From CAZTTG01 sp964615935 (GTDB lineage: Bacteria > Planctomycetota > UBA1135 > GCA-002686595), in NCBI GenBank assembly GCA_964615935.1, contig CAZTTG010000117.1, forward strand, positions 1-16,563: 16,563 nucleotides of DNA. The letters run 5' to 3'. A program made the position numbers and the translations under genes. The notes under the pieces are model-generated. The model made no database searches. It saw nothing but the letters and a program-made list of their open reading frames with translations, and had not been told where the DNA came from. Of this stretch, positions 7,753-15,358 are shown one piece after another; the stretch's first letter is position 1; every line of letters starts with the position of its first letter.

Positions 7753-8130
7753 TCAGCAGGTCGAATGGAAGATCCCCCCCACCGCGCGGGTCTCGGCCAG
7801 GCGATTGTAGAGCTTCACGGCGGCCGAGGTCTCCTCCACGTGCACCTCCACGCCCCGCTCCTCGAGCAGCCGCAGGGTCTCGGGGGCGGTCTGCAGGCGC
7901 GAGGCCATGCCGCGCGAGAGGACCACCACCTCGCAGCCCCGCTCCAGGAGCTCCGCCGCGGCACCGGGCTGGATCCCGGGATCGTGCCGCGTCCCGCTCT
8001 CGTTCCAGTCCCAGGGCCGGCCGCCCCCGGGGTACAGCAGGAAGTCCTTGCCGGCGCCCAGACCCTCGACCTGCAGGTGGCCCCAGGAGACGCTCTCGAT
8101 TCGGGGGGATCGGGCTCTCGATGCCTCCAT
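7753..8130 (-). CDS. Mth938-domain protein (DUF498/AAMDC family)
   Basis: The 125-residue product matches the small single-domain Mth938 family, whose relatives include human AAMDC and the complex I assembly factor NDUFAF3. Family features seen are IESVSWGHLQVEG near the start (11-23), GKDFLLYPGGGRPWDW (27-42), the H-DPGIQP turn (49-55), CEVVVLSRGM (66-75) and the terminal AAVKLYNRL followed by GIFHSTC. The length is typical. No catalytic role is established for the family in bacteria; it is a probable cytoplasmic binding or assembly factor. The start has AGGAG a few bases upstream. It lies 25 bp after the flavin-reductase-like gene and 42 bp before the Tat/TrmO gene, inside the same operon. 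Proximity to redox genes is compatible with a role in assembling or serving a membrane electron carrier, but that is inference. Confidence 0.85.
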   Translation of the reverse strand: MEASRARSPRIESVSWGHLQVEGLGAGKDFLLYPGGGRPWDWNESGTRHDPGIQPGAAAELLERGCEVVVLSRGMASRLQTAPETLRLLEERGVEVHVEETSAAVKLYNRLAETRAVGGIFHSTC

Positions 8131-8155
8131 GTCGGCTCCTGTTCGCGAGGGCGCG

Positions 8156-8728
8156 TCAGACCTCCGAGACCTCGCCCAGCGGGGCTGCCCAGCTCGCCTC
8201 CAGGAAGAAGAAGGGTGACAGCGCCCGGTATCGATCGGAGAGCCCTCCCTGGACCAGGCGGGCGTCCAGGCTGCAGGAGACCACCCGGCCGAAGAACACC
8301 ACCTCCCTCCCCCACTCGCGATCCCCCTCCAGCTCGCACTCGAGGTGGACCTGGCACTCCTCGATCCGCGGCGGGGCCACGCACAGGGAGGGGATGGGCG
8401 TCAGGCCGTGGCGCTCGAAGCGGCCGGCGCGGTCCGCGCGGCGATCCGCCCCGACCGCCCAGCAGGTGTCCGCCAGCTCGCGGCCGGGGACGTTGACCAC
8501 GAGCTCGCCGGTCTGGGCGACGTTGCGGGCGGTCTCGTGGTCCCGGTTGCAGCCGAACATCAGGACCGGCGGCGGGCCGAAGGCCGCCATCGAGATCCAG
8601 GACTTGGGCGCGACGTTCGGCCGGCCCTCGGCGTCGACGGTGGTCACCAGCACCACCTGGCCCGGCAGGGGCGAGGGGCTCCAGCGGCGCTTGTCGGCCG
8701 GGATCTCGATCTTCGCCTCGCCCCTCAT
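8156..8728 (-). CDS. flavin reductase-like FMN-binding split-barrel protein
   Basis: The 190-residue product fits the flavin reductase-like domain family (FMN-binding split barrel). The N-terminal half shows the family pattern: PLPGQVVLVTTVDAEGRPNVAPKSW (20-44), then PPVLMFGCNRDHETARNV and GELVVNVPG, which together form the barrel that binds FMN. Later strands are ECQVHLECELE and EVVFFGRVVSC. Members reduce or bind FMN/FAD using NAD(P)H, often passing electrons to a partner. The start is supported by GAGGAGG about eight bases upstream. It follows the 4Fe-4S membrane protein gene by 13 bp, which makes a redox partnership plausible. The Cys residues near 60, 89 and 115 are not in a cluster pattern. 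It is cytoplasmic, with no signal peptide. The exact reaction cannot be assigned. Confidence 0.85.
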   Translation of the reverse strand: MRGEAKIEIPADKRRWSPSPLPGQVVLVTTVDAEGRPNVAPKSWISMAAFGPPPVLMFGCNRDHETARNVAQTGELVVNVPGRELADTCWAVGADRRADRAGRFERHGLTPIPSLCVAPPRIEECQVHLECELEGDREWGREVVFFGRVVSCSLDARLVQGGLSDRYRALSPFFFLEASWAAPLGEVSEV

Positions 8729-8741
8729 GGCACGCGCCTCC

Positions 8742-10151
8742 TCAGGTCCAACACCAGACGGCGAGGACCCCGGCGTAGAAGACCGCCGGCACGGCCAGCC
8801 CGGCGCGGGCCGCGGGCAGGGTGTCCTGCGCCGCCACCTTCGCCCACTGCCACGCGCGCCAGGACACCCAGAGCAGGGCGGCCATCATCAGGATCCCGAG
8901 GAGCGAGAGGCCTGTCAGCCGCGCCGGGGCCGCGAGGGTCCCCTCGGCGAGCTCCCGGAAGTGCCCCTGCCCCCGCGGCTCGGCCAGGGCCAGGGGCAGG
9001 TATCCCCCCCAGCTCGCGAGCTTGGCGATGCCCTTGGAGGCGTGGGCCACGGCCACGACCGGGGCCGCGCCGGTGGCCGCCGCGAGGAGCAGGCTCCGCA
9101 GCCCGGCACGGTGGCCGGCGAGGTACCCGGCGGCAGCCACCAGCGCCCACAGGAGGATCGGGAAGAGGACCAGGAACCAGGCCGCCTCCCACCACCCGAA
9201 GGGCACCGAGGGCGCCAGGGACTGCAGCCGCTCGGGCACGTAGTGGAAGTAGCGGTCCAGCCACTTGACCTCGGTCAGCACCTCGTGGGCCGCGAAGCCG
9301 GCGGCGATCAGGACGAACGCGGCCTCGAAGGGTTGCAGAAGCCGGTGCCTCCTCGAGCCGGCCTCCGGATCCACCGCGCCGAATCCCACGTTGTCCTCCG
9401 GGCAGGCCTTGGCGCATTGCAGGCAGACCAGGCAGCCGTCCGACTGACGGTGCTGCCAGGGCGTGATCAGCGAGGGGCAGCTCCGCCCGTCGAGGCCATG
9501 GCGCCGGGCCGGATCGGCGCAGTCCTTGCCCTCGCAGCCCTCGCACACCGCGGGATCGCGCACGTCGAGCTTGAGCGGGGTGAAGCGCCCGTAGACCGAG
9601 AGCAGCGCGCTCGCCGGGCAGAAGCCCGCGCAGAAGGCGCGCGGATGGCGAAAGACCAGTCCGCTGACCAGCGCCGCGCCGAAGAGCGCCACGAGCAGCA
9701 GGGAGGTGTAGTGCGGGAAGCGGTGCAGCGAGATCCCCGCGACCAGGACCTGCAGCAGCAGGTAGGCGAGCAGCGTCATCCAGCCGGCCCGCAGGAAGGC
9801 CCCCAGCCGGGCCCGCGGCCAGCCGATGCGCCGGGCGACGGCGTCGGCCGCCCGGTGGACCAACTCCATGGGGCAGACCGCGCACCAGATGCGGCCGAAG
9901 AGCAGCACCACGGCGATCATCCCCGGCCACCACAGCCCCCACACCACGAGCGTGGTCAGGTTGGTCTTGCGCAGGGTCAGGAGCTCCTTGGCCGTTTGTT
10001 CGTGCCCCACGTTCCAGCCGTTGATCGCCAGGAGGACCACCGCCACCAGGGCGATCGCCTGCAGCGCGAGCGGGAAGCCCGGCCAGCGCCACAGCCTCCG
10101 CAGCGGGCGGGCCGCGAGCACGTCGAATCGGATCCGTCCGCTGTCGCTCAT
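8742..10151 (-). CDS. polytopic membrane 4Fe-4S protein, NapH/NosR/CcoG-like
   Basis: The 469-residue protein has several transmembrane helices (first at about 28-44) interleaved with cysteine motifs: WCAVCP (C90, C93), FCAGFCP (C174, C178), then C203, C206, C211 and C225, and a classical ferredoxin motif C240-x2-C243-x2-C246-x3-C250-P. The paired C-x2/3-C-P motifs after helices are typical of the NapH/NosR/YccM group, which carries electrons between the quinone pool and periplasmic or cytoplasmic partners. Two 4Fe-4S clusters are likely. The C-terminal half (about 275-469) adds more helices and has no further Cys motif until the terminal VWCWT. The start overlaps the stop of the DUF418-like gene (ATGA), so translation is probably coupled. 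It is followed at 13 bp by a flavin-binding protein. No Nap, Nos or Cco structural genes are nearby, so the physiological partner is unknown. Confidence 0.88.
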   Translation of the reverse strand: MSDSGRIRFDVLAARPLRRLWRWPGFPLALQAIALVAVVLLAINGWNVGHEQTAKELLTLRKTNLTTLVVWGLWWPGMIAVVLLFGRIWCAVCPMELVHRAADAVARRIGWPRARLGAFLRAGWMTLLAYLLLQVLVAGISLHRFPHYTSLLLVALFGAALVSGLVFRHPRAFCAGFCPASALLSVYGRFTPLKLDVRDPAVCEGCEGKDCADPARRHGLDGRSCPSLITPWQHRQSDGCLVCLQCAKACPEDNVGFGAVDPEAGSRRHRLLQPFEAAFVLIAAGFAAHEVLTEVKWLDRYFHYVPERLQSLAPSVPFGWWEAAWFLVLFPILLWALVAAAGYLAGHRAGLRSLLLAAATGAAPVVAVAHASKGIAKLASWGGYLPLALAEPRGQGHFRELAEGTLAAPARLTGLSLLGILMMAALLWVSWRAWQWAKVAAQDTLPAARAGLAVPAVFYAGVLAVWCWT

Positions 10152-11263
10152 CGCGTCATCCTCCGCATGACCAGCTCGAGGGGCCCTCGTCGGAAGCGCC
10201 CCCTCCACAGAGCGGAGAATACCACCGATGCCGCGCAGAAGAGCAGGGCGCTCCCGACCGCGAAGGCTAGGCTTCGATCCTCCAGCATCCCGCCAAGCTC
10301 CAGAGCGCCCATGCCGATCAGGACGTGGGCGACGTACAGGGTGAGGGCCAGCTGGCCGGTGGCTGCCAGTGGCCGGACCCAGCGGGCGTCCGGGCGCTTC
10401 GCCGTCAGGGACGCGCAGAGCGCGATCACCAGGAAGGCCGAGGCGCCGGCGGAGAGCAGGTACAGCGGCATGGGGGGCATCGGGGCGGTGCCCAGGAGCG
10501 CTCCGACGGTCTCGGTGGTCTCCGCCGACGCGCCCTCCGAGAGCGAGCTCACGAGGAGGCGGGAGAGGCCCTCGGCCGCGACCAGGACCAGCGCCGCCAG
10601 GACGCCGATCCTCGCCCGCGCCCTTCGATCGCCGAGCTCCTGCCGGCCCAGCCACATGCCCGCCAGCAGGAAGGCGGTCCAGGGGATCACGGGGTGGAAG
10701 CCGTTGAAGAAGAGGTGGCGGACCATGCCCGCGGGCGTCCAGAAGCCGCCGTAGGAGAGGGTCTCCCAGTCCCAGCCCGCCTCGTAATCGAAGGCGAGCA
10801 GCAGGACTACGAAGGCGAGGGCGAAGAGCGCCGCGAGCCCCCACAGGGCCCGGCCGGAGGCCCGGAGCAGGAGCGCGCCCACGGCGATGTAGATGCCGTA
10901 GAAGTGCAGGATGTCGGCCGGCCACAGCGGCGTGTAGAGGAGCCCCACCGCGAAGAGGAAGAGCGCGCGAGCGAGGAGGCGGCGGCGCACCCGGGCGAGC
11001 TCCATGGCCTCGCCGCTCGAGCGCGCCCGGCCGGCGAGCAGGGACAGCCCCACCCCGGCCAGGACCACGAAGGTCGCTGCGGCCCGGCCCTCGAGCGCCC
11101 CGACCGCGCCCACCAGCCAGCCGGGCCCGGCCCGGCCGGCGCCCATCACCACCTCGAAGTTGACCACGACCATCCCGAAGAAGGCCAGGGCCCGGGCAGC
11201 GTCGAAGCCGGCGATCCGCCCGCCGGCGGCCGCCTCGGTCGCGATCGGATCGGGGGCCGGCAT
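10148..11263 (-). CDS. DUF418-like / acyltransferase-type polytopic membrane protein
   Basis: The 371-residue product is a multi-helix membrane protein. RIAGFDAARALAFFGM (16-31) followed by VVVNFEVVMG is the signature start of the DUF418 and HGSNAT-like (DUF1624) families, and EGRAAATFVVLAGVGLSLL (58-76) is the usual second helix. The C-terminus ends with WRGRFRRGPLELVMRRMT, close to the W-x3-F-x2-GPLEWLWR ending of DUF418 proteins. Some relatives acetylate sugars across the membrane, but DUF418 itself has no firm function. The start at 11263 follows the first residues before the signature; no Shine-Dalgarno is visible, and TACGAT six bases upstream suggests leaderless transcription. It is the first gene of the five-gene minus-strand operon and overlaps the 4Fe-4S gene. 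A role in the redox module is not evident from sequence. Confidence 0.82.
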   Translation of the reverse strand: MPAPDPIATEAAAGGRIAGFDAARALAFFGMVVVNFEVVMGAGRAGPGWLVGAVGALEGRAAATFVVLAGVGLSLLAGRARSSGEAMELARVRRRLLARALFLFAVGLLYTPLWPADILHFYGIYIAVGALLLRASGRALWGLAALFALAFVVLLLAFDYEAGWDWETLSYGGFWTPAGMVRHLFFNGFHPVIPWTAFLLAGMWLGRQELGDRRARARIGVLAALVLVAAEGLSRLLVSSLSEGASAETTETVGALLGTAPMPPMPLYLLSAGASAFLVIALCASLTAKRPDARWVRPLAATGQLALTLYVAHVLIGMGALELGGMLEDRSLAFAVGSALLFCAASVVFSALWRGRFRRGPLELVMRRMTR

Positions 11264-11269
11264 CGTGGG

Positions 11270-11275
11270 ATCGTA
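11270..11275 (-). promoter_or_regulatory. possible -10 element for leaderless transcription
   Basis: On the minus strand TACGAT (TAnnnT pattern) ends six bases before the ATG at 11263, the spacing expected if transcription starts on the A of the start codon. The gene has no ribosome site, which agrees. The whole divergent gap is only 72 bp and must also hold the promoter of the plus-strand beta-helix gene; TAGAAT at 11274-11279 is a possible -10 for it, without a clear -35. Pattern-based only. Confidence 0.35.
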
Positions 11276-11335
11276 GAATGCGGCGTCCGAGGTGGGAAGC
11301 TCGGCGAGGGCCCGGTCGCGGGCCCGAGGAGATCC

Positions 11336-13474
11336 ATGAAGCTCATCGATGCAGTGCCCCTCCTGGCCCTGATCGCGACCGCCGATGCTCGGGCCGCCGC
11401 CCTCCAGGACGAGGCGGCGCCCGCGGCGACCTGGTACGTCTCGCCCCTGGGGAGCGACGACTGGGCCGGCACCACCGGCGTTCCGGCCCCGACCGGAGGG
11501 AACGGGCCCTTCGCCACCCTCGAGCGGGCACAGCGCGCCGTGCGCGAGGCTCTCGCGGGGGGAGCGGTCGACGGCCCGATCGCGGTGTCGATCCGCGGCG
11601 GCTTCCACGAGCTGGCCCGCCCCCTCGTCTTCCGCCCCGAGGACTCGGGAACGGAGTCCACCCCGGTGATCTGGCGCGCCCATCCGGGCGAGCGCCCAAT
11701 CCTCTCGGGCGGCCGGCGGATCGAGGGCTGGCGGGTCGGCGAGGACGGCTGGTGGCGCGCAGCCCTGCCCGAGGTCGCGCGCGGCGACTGGAGCTTCGCG
11801 CAGCTCTTCGTGAACGACCAGCGCCGCTTCCGGCCGCGGCTGCCGCGAGAGGGCACCTTCCGCATCGCCGCCGAGCTGCCGCCCAGCGAGGCGGCCGCGG
11901 GCCGCGGGCACGATCGCCTCGGCTATCGGCCGGGTGACGTCGATCCGAGCTGGTATCGGCTCGAGGACGTCGAGGTGCTGGGCTTCCACGTCTGGTCCGC
12001 CTCGCGCATGCGCATCGCGGAGATCGACGCGGAGGGGCGCGCCCTGACCTTCACCGGCCCGACCCGCACCCTGCAGCCCTGGGGCGCCTTCCGCGAGGGC
12101 CACCGCTATCTCGCCATCAACGTGCGGGAGGCGCTCGGCGAGCCGGGCCAGTGGTACCTCGACCGCGCAGGCGGCGAGCTGACCTACGTCCCCCGCCCCG
12201 GCGAGCGCCCCGGGGAGGCCGTGGTGGTCGCGCCACGCCTGGACACCCTGCTCCGCCTCGAGGGCGATCCGGCGGAGGGCCGCCTCGTAGAGCACCTGCG
12301 GTTCCAGGGCCTCACCTTCGCCCACGCGGGCTGGACGCTCCCCGACGAGGGGCAGTCCTTCCCCCAGGCCGAGGTGAACCTGGGCGCCGCGATCGAGGCC
12401 GTGGGCGCCCGGGAGGTCTCCATCGAGCGCTGCGCCGTGCGCCACGTCGGCCGGTACGCCATCGCGCTCGGGGCGGGCTGCCGGGGCGTCGCGGTGGAGG
12501 GCTGCGAGCTCGTCGACCTCGGCGGCGGCGGCATCCAGATCGGGCTGGGCGGCGGGTCGCACTCCTGGCCGACCCGCGGCCCCGATCCGTCCCACCCGGA
12601 GTCCTCGGTCTCCCACGACCGGATTCGCGACTGCCTCATCGCCGGCGGGGGCTGGCTGCACCCCGCGGCGGTGGGCATCTGGATCGGCCACGCCTCGCAC
12701 GTCTCGGTGGAGCACTGCGAGATCCGCGACCTCTACTACACCGGGGTCAGCGTCGGCTGGGTGTGGGGCTACGCCGAGCCCAGCCGGGCCCACCACAACC
12801 GGATCGCCTGGAACCGCATCCACACCATCGGCCAGGGGGTGCTCTCCGACATGGCCGGCGTCTACACCCTGGGCGTCTCGCCCGGAACCCGCGTGGACCA
12901 CAACCTCGTCCACGACGTGCAGGCCTTCGACTACGGGGGCTGGGGGCTCTACACCGACGAGGGCAGCACCGGCATCGAGATGACCCACAACCTGGTGTGG
13001 CGCACCAAGACCGGCGGCTTCCACCAGCACTACGGTCGTGAGAACCTCGTCGCCCACAACGTCTTCGCCGAGGCGGCGGTGCAGCAGCTCCAGCGCACGC
13101 GGACCGAGGAGCACCTCTCCTTCCGCTTCGAGCGCAACATCGTGTACTGGACCAACGAGAGCCCGCTCCTGCGCAGCAACTGGCGCGACGACGGCTTCGT
13201 CCTCGACCGCAACCTCTACTGGAACCCGAAGCGGCCCGACGTCCGCTTCCCCGGGGGCCTCTCGCTGGAGGAGTGGCGCAGCGCGCGCGGTCACGATCTC
13301 GAGTCGGCCATCGCCGACCCGCTCTTCGTCGACCCCGGGAACCACGACTGGCGGCTGTCGCCCGGCTCGCCGGCGCTCGAGATGGGGTTCGAGGTCTGGG
13401 ATCACGCCGCCGCCGGCCGCACCGGCGAGCGCGAGCTGACGCGCGGTCTCCCCCCCGTCCCGCCGGGATTCTAG
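11336..13474 (+). CDS. secreted right-handed parallel beta-helix protein (GH141/PL-like)
   Basis: The 712-residue product starts with a weak signal peptide (cleavage perhaps near 20), followed by WYVSPLGSDDWAGT (33-46) and GPFATLERAQRAVRE (57-71), the standard opening of beta-helix glycosidases and lyases. About 85-110 is the PGGFHEL-like first coil, and 110-350 holds an inserted beta-rich region with ILSGGRRIEGW. Residues about 360-620 show right-handed beta-helix repeats with Asn/His ladders. Strongly conserved blocks are SDMAGVYTLG (near 504), YGGWGLYTDEGSTG (near 533) and KTGGFHQHYGREN (near 558), rich in possible catalytic Asp, Glu and His. GAGGAG at 11326-11331 fixes the start. It probably acts in the periplasm or outside on a polysaccharide and may cooperate with the GH67-like lipoprotein, although it is in a separate unit. 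GH141 is my best family guess; polysaccharide lyase or NosD-like proteins are alternatives. Its stop shares CTAG with the convergent gene. Confidence 0.85.
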   Translation: MKLIDAVPLLALIATADARAAALQDEAAPAATWYVSPLGSDDWAGTTGVPAPTGGNGPFATLERAQRAVREALAGGAVDGPIAVSIRGGFHELARPLVFRPEDSGTESTPVIWRAHPGERPILSGGRRIEGWRVGEDGWWRAALPEVARGDWSFAQLFVNDQRRFRPRLPREGTFRIAAELPPSEAAAGRGHDRLGYRPGDVDPSWYRLEDVEVLGFHVWSASRMRIAEIDAEGRALTFTGPTRTLQPWGAFREGHRYLAINVREALGEPGQWYLDRAGGELTYVPRPGERPGEAVVVAPRLDTLLRLEGDPAEGRLVEHLRFQGLTFAHAGWTLPDEGQSFPQAEVNLGAAIEAVGAREVSIERCAVRHVGRYAIALGAGCRGVAVEGCELVDLGGGGIQIGLGGGSHSWPTRGPDPSHPESSVSHDRIRDCLIAGGGWLHPAAVGIWIGHASHVSVEHCEIRDLYYTGVSVGWVWGYAEPSRAHHNRIAWNRIHTIGQGVLSDMAGVYTLGVSPGTRVDHNLVHDVQAFDYGGWGLYTDEGSTGIEMTHNLVWRTKTGGFHQHYGRENLVAHNVFAEAAVQQLQRTRTEEHLSFRFERNIVYWTNESPLLRSNWRDDGFVLDRNLYWNPKRPDVRFPGGLSLEEWRSARGHDLESAIADPLFVDPGNHDWRLSPGSPALEMGFEVWDHAAAGRTGERELTRGLPPVPPGF

Positions 13475-14532
13475 GGGGCCTCGATCCAGCCCACGGTCGA
13501 GGGGGCGATGCTCCCGAAGTACAGACGGCCGCCGTGCTCGTTGACGCTGGCGATCGAGCCGTAGATCCCCTCGGGGTCCTGGAGGTCCTGCACCACGCGG
13601 CCGTCGGGATCCACGCCGATCACCCACCCGTAGCGGTTGGGCGGCCCGATGCGCGTCACTCCCGGGATGCGCACGGCGAGCTTGCGCAGGAAGGGCCGGG
13701 GGGCGAGGCGGTCCATCAGGGCGATGCGCGGCGCCGCCAGGGCGATCCAGAAGCGGCTCTTCCCGTCGTAGGAGAGGTTGTCCGGGTAGCCCGGCAGGCC
13801 GTCCAGGAAGGGCTCGCTCTCGCCCGCGCGCGGGCCCGCGAGCCACAGCCGACGGACCCGGCAGGCGAGGGTCTCGCTCACCAGCACCCAGGCGTCCCCC
13901 GGTCCCAGGGCCACGCCGTTGGCGAACATCAGGCCCTCGAGGCGCACGCGCGTCTCGCCCGTTCCGGGATCGAAGCTGAGGAGCCGGCCGGTGGGGCGGC
14001 ACTCCCAGAAGTCCAGGATGGCGTCGCGCGAGCGGAACCTCCGGGAGGAGTCCGAGAACCAGATGGTGCCGTCGGCGGCGATGTCGAGATCGTTGGGGAA
14101 GAGCAGGGGCTCGCCGGCCGCGGAGTCGGTCAGGACCGAGACCTCCCCGTCCGGCGCCACGCGCAGGAGGCCCCGAGCCGAGTCGGCGACGATCAGGTTC
14201 CCGCCGGCGTCGAACTGCAGGCCCAGGGGCCGGCCGCGGGTGTTGGTGAAGGTCTCGACGCTCTCATCGTCATCGGGTCGAAAGCGCACGATGTCGCCGC
14301 CCTTCAGCCCGGTGTAGAGCCAGCCGTCCGGGCCCTGCGCGACGTCCTCGGGTCCGGGGCCCACGGCGATCTGCCGCACGCCGGCCAGCCTCGCGTTGCG
14401 GGCGAAGACCCCCGTGCGCCCGGGATCGGGAGCCGGCGTCCAGGCCACCGGCTCGATGGGGACGGGCCAGAGGAGCAGGTAGGCCGCGGCCGCGACGACG
14501 AGAGCTGCCAGGAGGATCCTCTTGCGGCGCAT
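13471..14532 (-). CDS. SMP-30/strictosidine synthase-like six-bladed beta-propeller, membrane-anchored
   Basis: The 353-residue product has one N-terminal hydrophobic segment (6-22), preceded by MRRKR, that should anchor it with the body outside the cytoplasm. The rest is a calcium-dependent phosphotriesterase-fold propeller. The four expected calcium ligands are visible: E62 (GPGPEDVA), N147 (LFPNDLDI, followed by GTIWFSDSS), N205 (LMFANGVAL) and D251 (LPGYPDNLS). Relatives include gluconolactonases, arylesterases and strictosidine-synthase-like proteins such as APMAP; plausible activity is lactone or ester hydrolysis. The length is normal for the family. It is the last gene of a four-gene minus-strand operon, six bp after the HXXEE gene. 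Its ribosome site is weak, suggesting translational coupling. Its stop codon lies in the same CTAG as the stop of the convergent beta-helix gene. A sugar lactonase would fit the glycan context, but this is inference. Confidence 0.87.
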   Translation of the reverse strand: MRRKRILLAALVVAAAAYLLLWPVPIEPVAWTPAPDPGRTGVFARNARLAGVRQIAVGPGPEDVAQGPDGWLYTGLKGGDIVRFRPDDDESVETFTNTRGRPLGLQFDAGGNLIVADSARGLLRVAPDGEVSVLTDSAAGEPLLFPNDLDIAADGTIWFSDSSRRFRSRDAILDFWECRPTGRLLSFDPGTGETRVRLEGLMFANGVALGPGDAWVLVSETLACRVRRLWLAGPRAGESEPFLDGLPGYPDNLSYDGKSRFWIALAAPRIALMDRLAPRPFLRKLAVRIPGVTRIGPPNRYGWVIGVDPDGRVVQDLQDPEGIYGSIASVNEHGGRLYFGSIAPSTVGWIEAP

Positions 14533-14538
14533 GCTCGC

Positions 14539-15042
14539 TCAGCCGCTCCCTTCGGCGGCGGTCAGCCCCCACAACCTCCGGACGAGCACCGCCCCCACCA
14601 CCCCGACGATCGGGGAGGTGACGAGGCCGGGGAAGTACCCCCCGACCGCGACGGCCAGGGCCGGGTGCGCCACGCCGTTGGCGGCCATCGCGATGGCGAA
14701 GAACCAGGCGGGTGCCATGGCGGGCAGGAAGGCGGCCGCGAGGCCGATGGACGAGAGCACGACCAGCGCGATTACGAGGAGGTTGACGATGACGAAGAAG
14801 TCGTCCGACCACGGCTCCACGTCCAGGAGCTCCGGCAGGCGCCGGTGGAGGCCGGTGACGAACTCCTCCGCGACGTGGAGGCAGTGCAGGGCGATGCCGA
14901 GGAGCAGGAGCTTCGCCGCTCCGTTCCGGGCCTCCGGGTCCTCGCCTCCGGCCCCGCGCGCGACCGTCAGCAGGACGGCGGCGGCGGCCGCGGCCAGGAG
15001 GATCGAGGCTTTCAGCAGGATGCTCCCGAGGTCTTCACCCAC
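14539..15042 (-). CDS. HXXEE-domain membrane protein
   Basis: The 167-residue product has about five predicted transmembrane segments and the HXXEE family marks: H56-V-A-E59-E60 after the second helix, then N122 and H126 in ANGVAHPAL, and Y136-x-P138-G139 in GGYFPGLVTSP. These polar residues inside helices suggest a metal or substrate site, but the family has no established function. The start is GTG at 15042, supported by GGAGGAGG about seven bases upstream. It overlaps the end of the VOC gene by eight bases, and the propeller gene follows six bases after its stop, so the three are probably co-translated. An extra hydrophobic segment at 9-27 precedes the H56 helix. No other assignment fits better. 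Confidence 0.82.
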   Translation of the reverse strand: MGEDLGSILLKASILLAAAAAAVLLTVARGAGGEDPEARNGAAKLLLLGIALHCLHVAEEFVTGLHRRLPELLDVEPWSDDFFVIVNLLVIALVVLSSIGLAAAFLPAMAPAWFFAIAMAANGVAHPALAVAVGGYFPGLVTSPIVGVVGAVLVRRLWGLTAAEGSG

Positions 15043-15358
15043 CGCGGTCCTCCTCCGGGGGCCGGTGGCACACCGCCTCGATGCGGTTGCCGTCGGGGTC
15101 CACGGCGTAGGCCGCGTAGTAGTGCGCGTGGTACTGCGGCCGCGGACCCGGGGCGCCCTCGTCGATCGCTCCCGCCTCCAGGGCCGCGCGGTGGAAGGCG
15201 TCGTGGGCGCGGTCCGGCCCGTAGCCCGAGGAGGACTCCAGGTCGTTGACCCGGCCGTACCCCAGGGGCGCCAGCACGGCGTCGTAGAAGGAACGCGCCC
15301 GCTCGAGGTCGACGACTCCGACGGAGAGGTGGTCGAGCATCTCGGGGGCTCCCGTCAT
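15035..15358 (-). CDS. VOC (glyoxalase-like) protein, internally shortened
   Basis: The 107-residue product is recognisable as a VOC-superfamily member: MLDHLSVGVVDLERARSFYD (7-26) is the first strand and helix with metal ligand H10, and AYAVDPDGNRIEAVCH (83-98) is the last strand pair with ligand E94. Members of this subgroup are usually about 125-135 residues. Here SSSGYG (42-47) runs straight into PDRAHDAFHRAALEAG, so roughly 25 residues that normally hold two to three strands, including the central His-containing HVAF strand, are missing. The frame is otherwise open. The ATG at 15358 overlaps the methyltransferase stop (ATGA); ATG at 15340 is an alternative preceded by GGGAG. It could be a non-functional remnant, a new minimal fold, or a collapsed assembly. 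Substrate unknown. Confidence 0.75.
   Translation of the reverse strand: MTGAPEMLDHLSVGVVDLERARSFYDAVLAPLGYGRVNDLESSSGYGPDRAHDAFHRAALEAGAIDEGAPGPRPQYHAHYYAAYAVDPDGNRIEAVCHRPPEEDRGG

Noticed and set aside
8121..10754. 877-codon plus-strand frame across the redox operon
   Set aside because: Composition is Gln/Arg/Gly/Pro-rich without motifs, opposite four recognisable genes.
11264..14002. N-terminal extension of the DUF418-like frame across the beta-helix gene
   Set aside because: The family signature begins right after 11263; the extension is antisense to a well-supported gene and has low-complexity composition.
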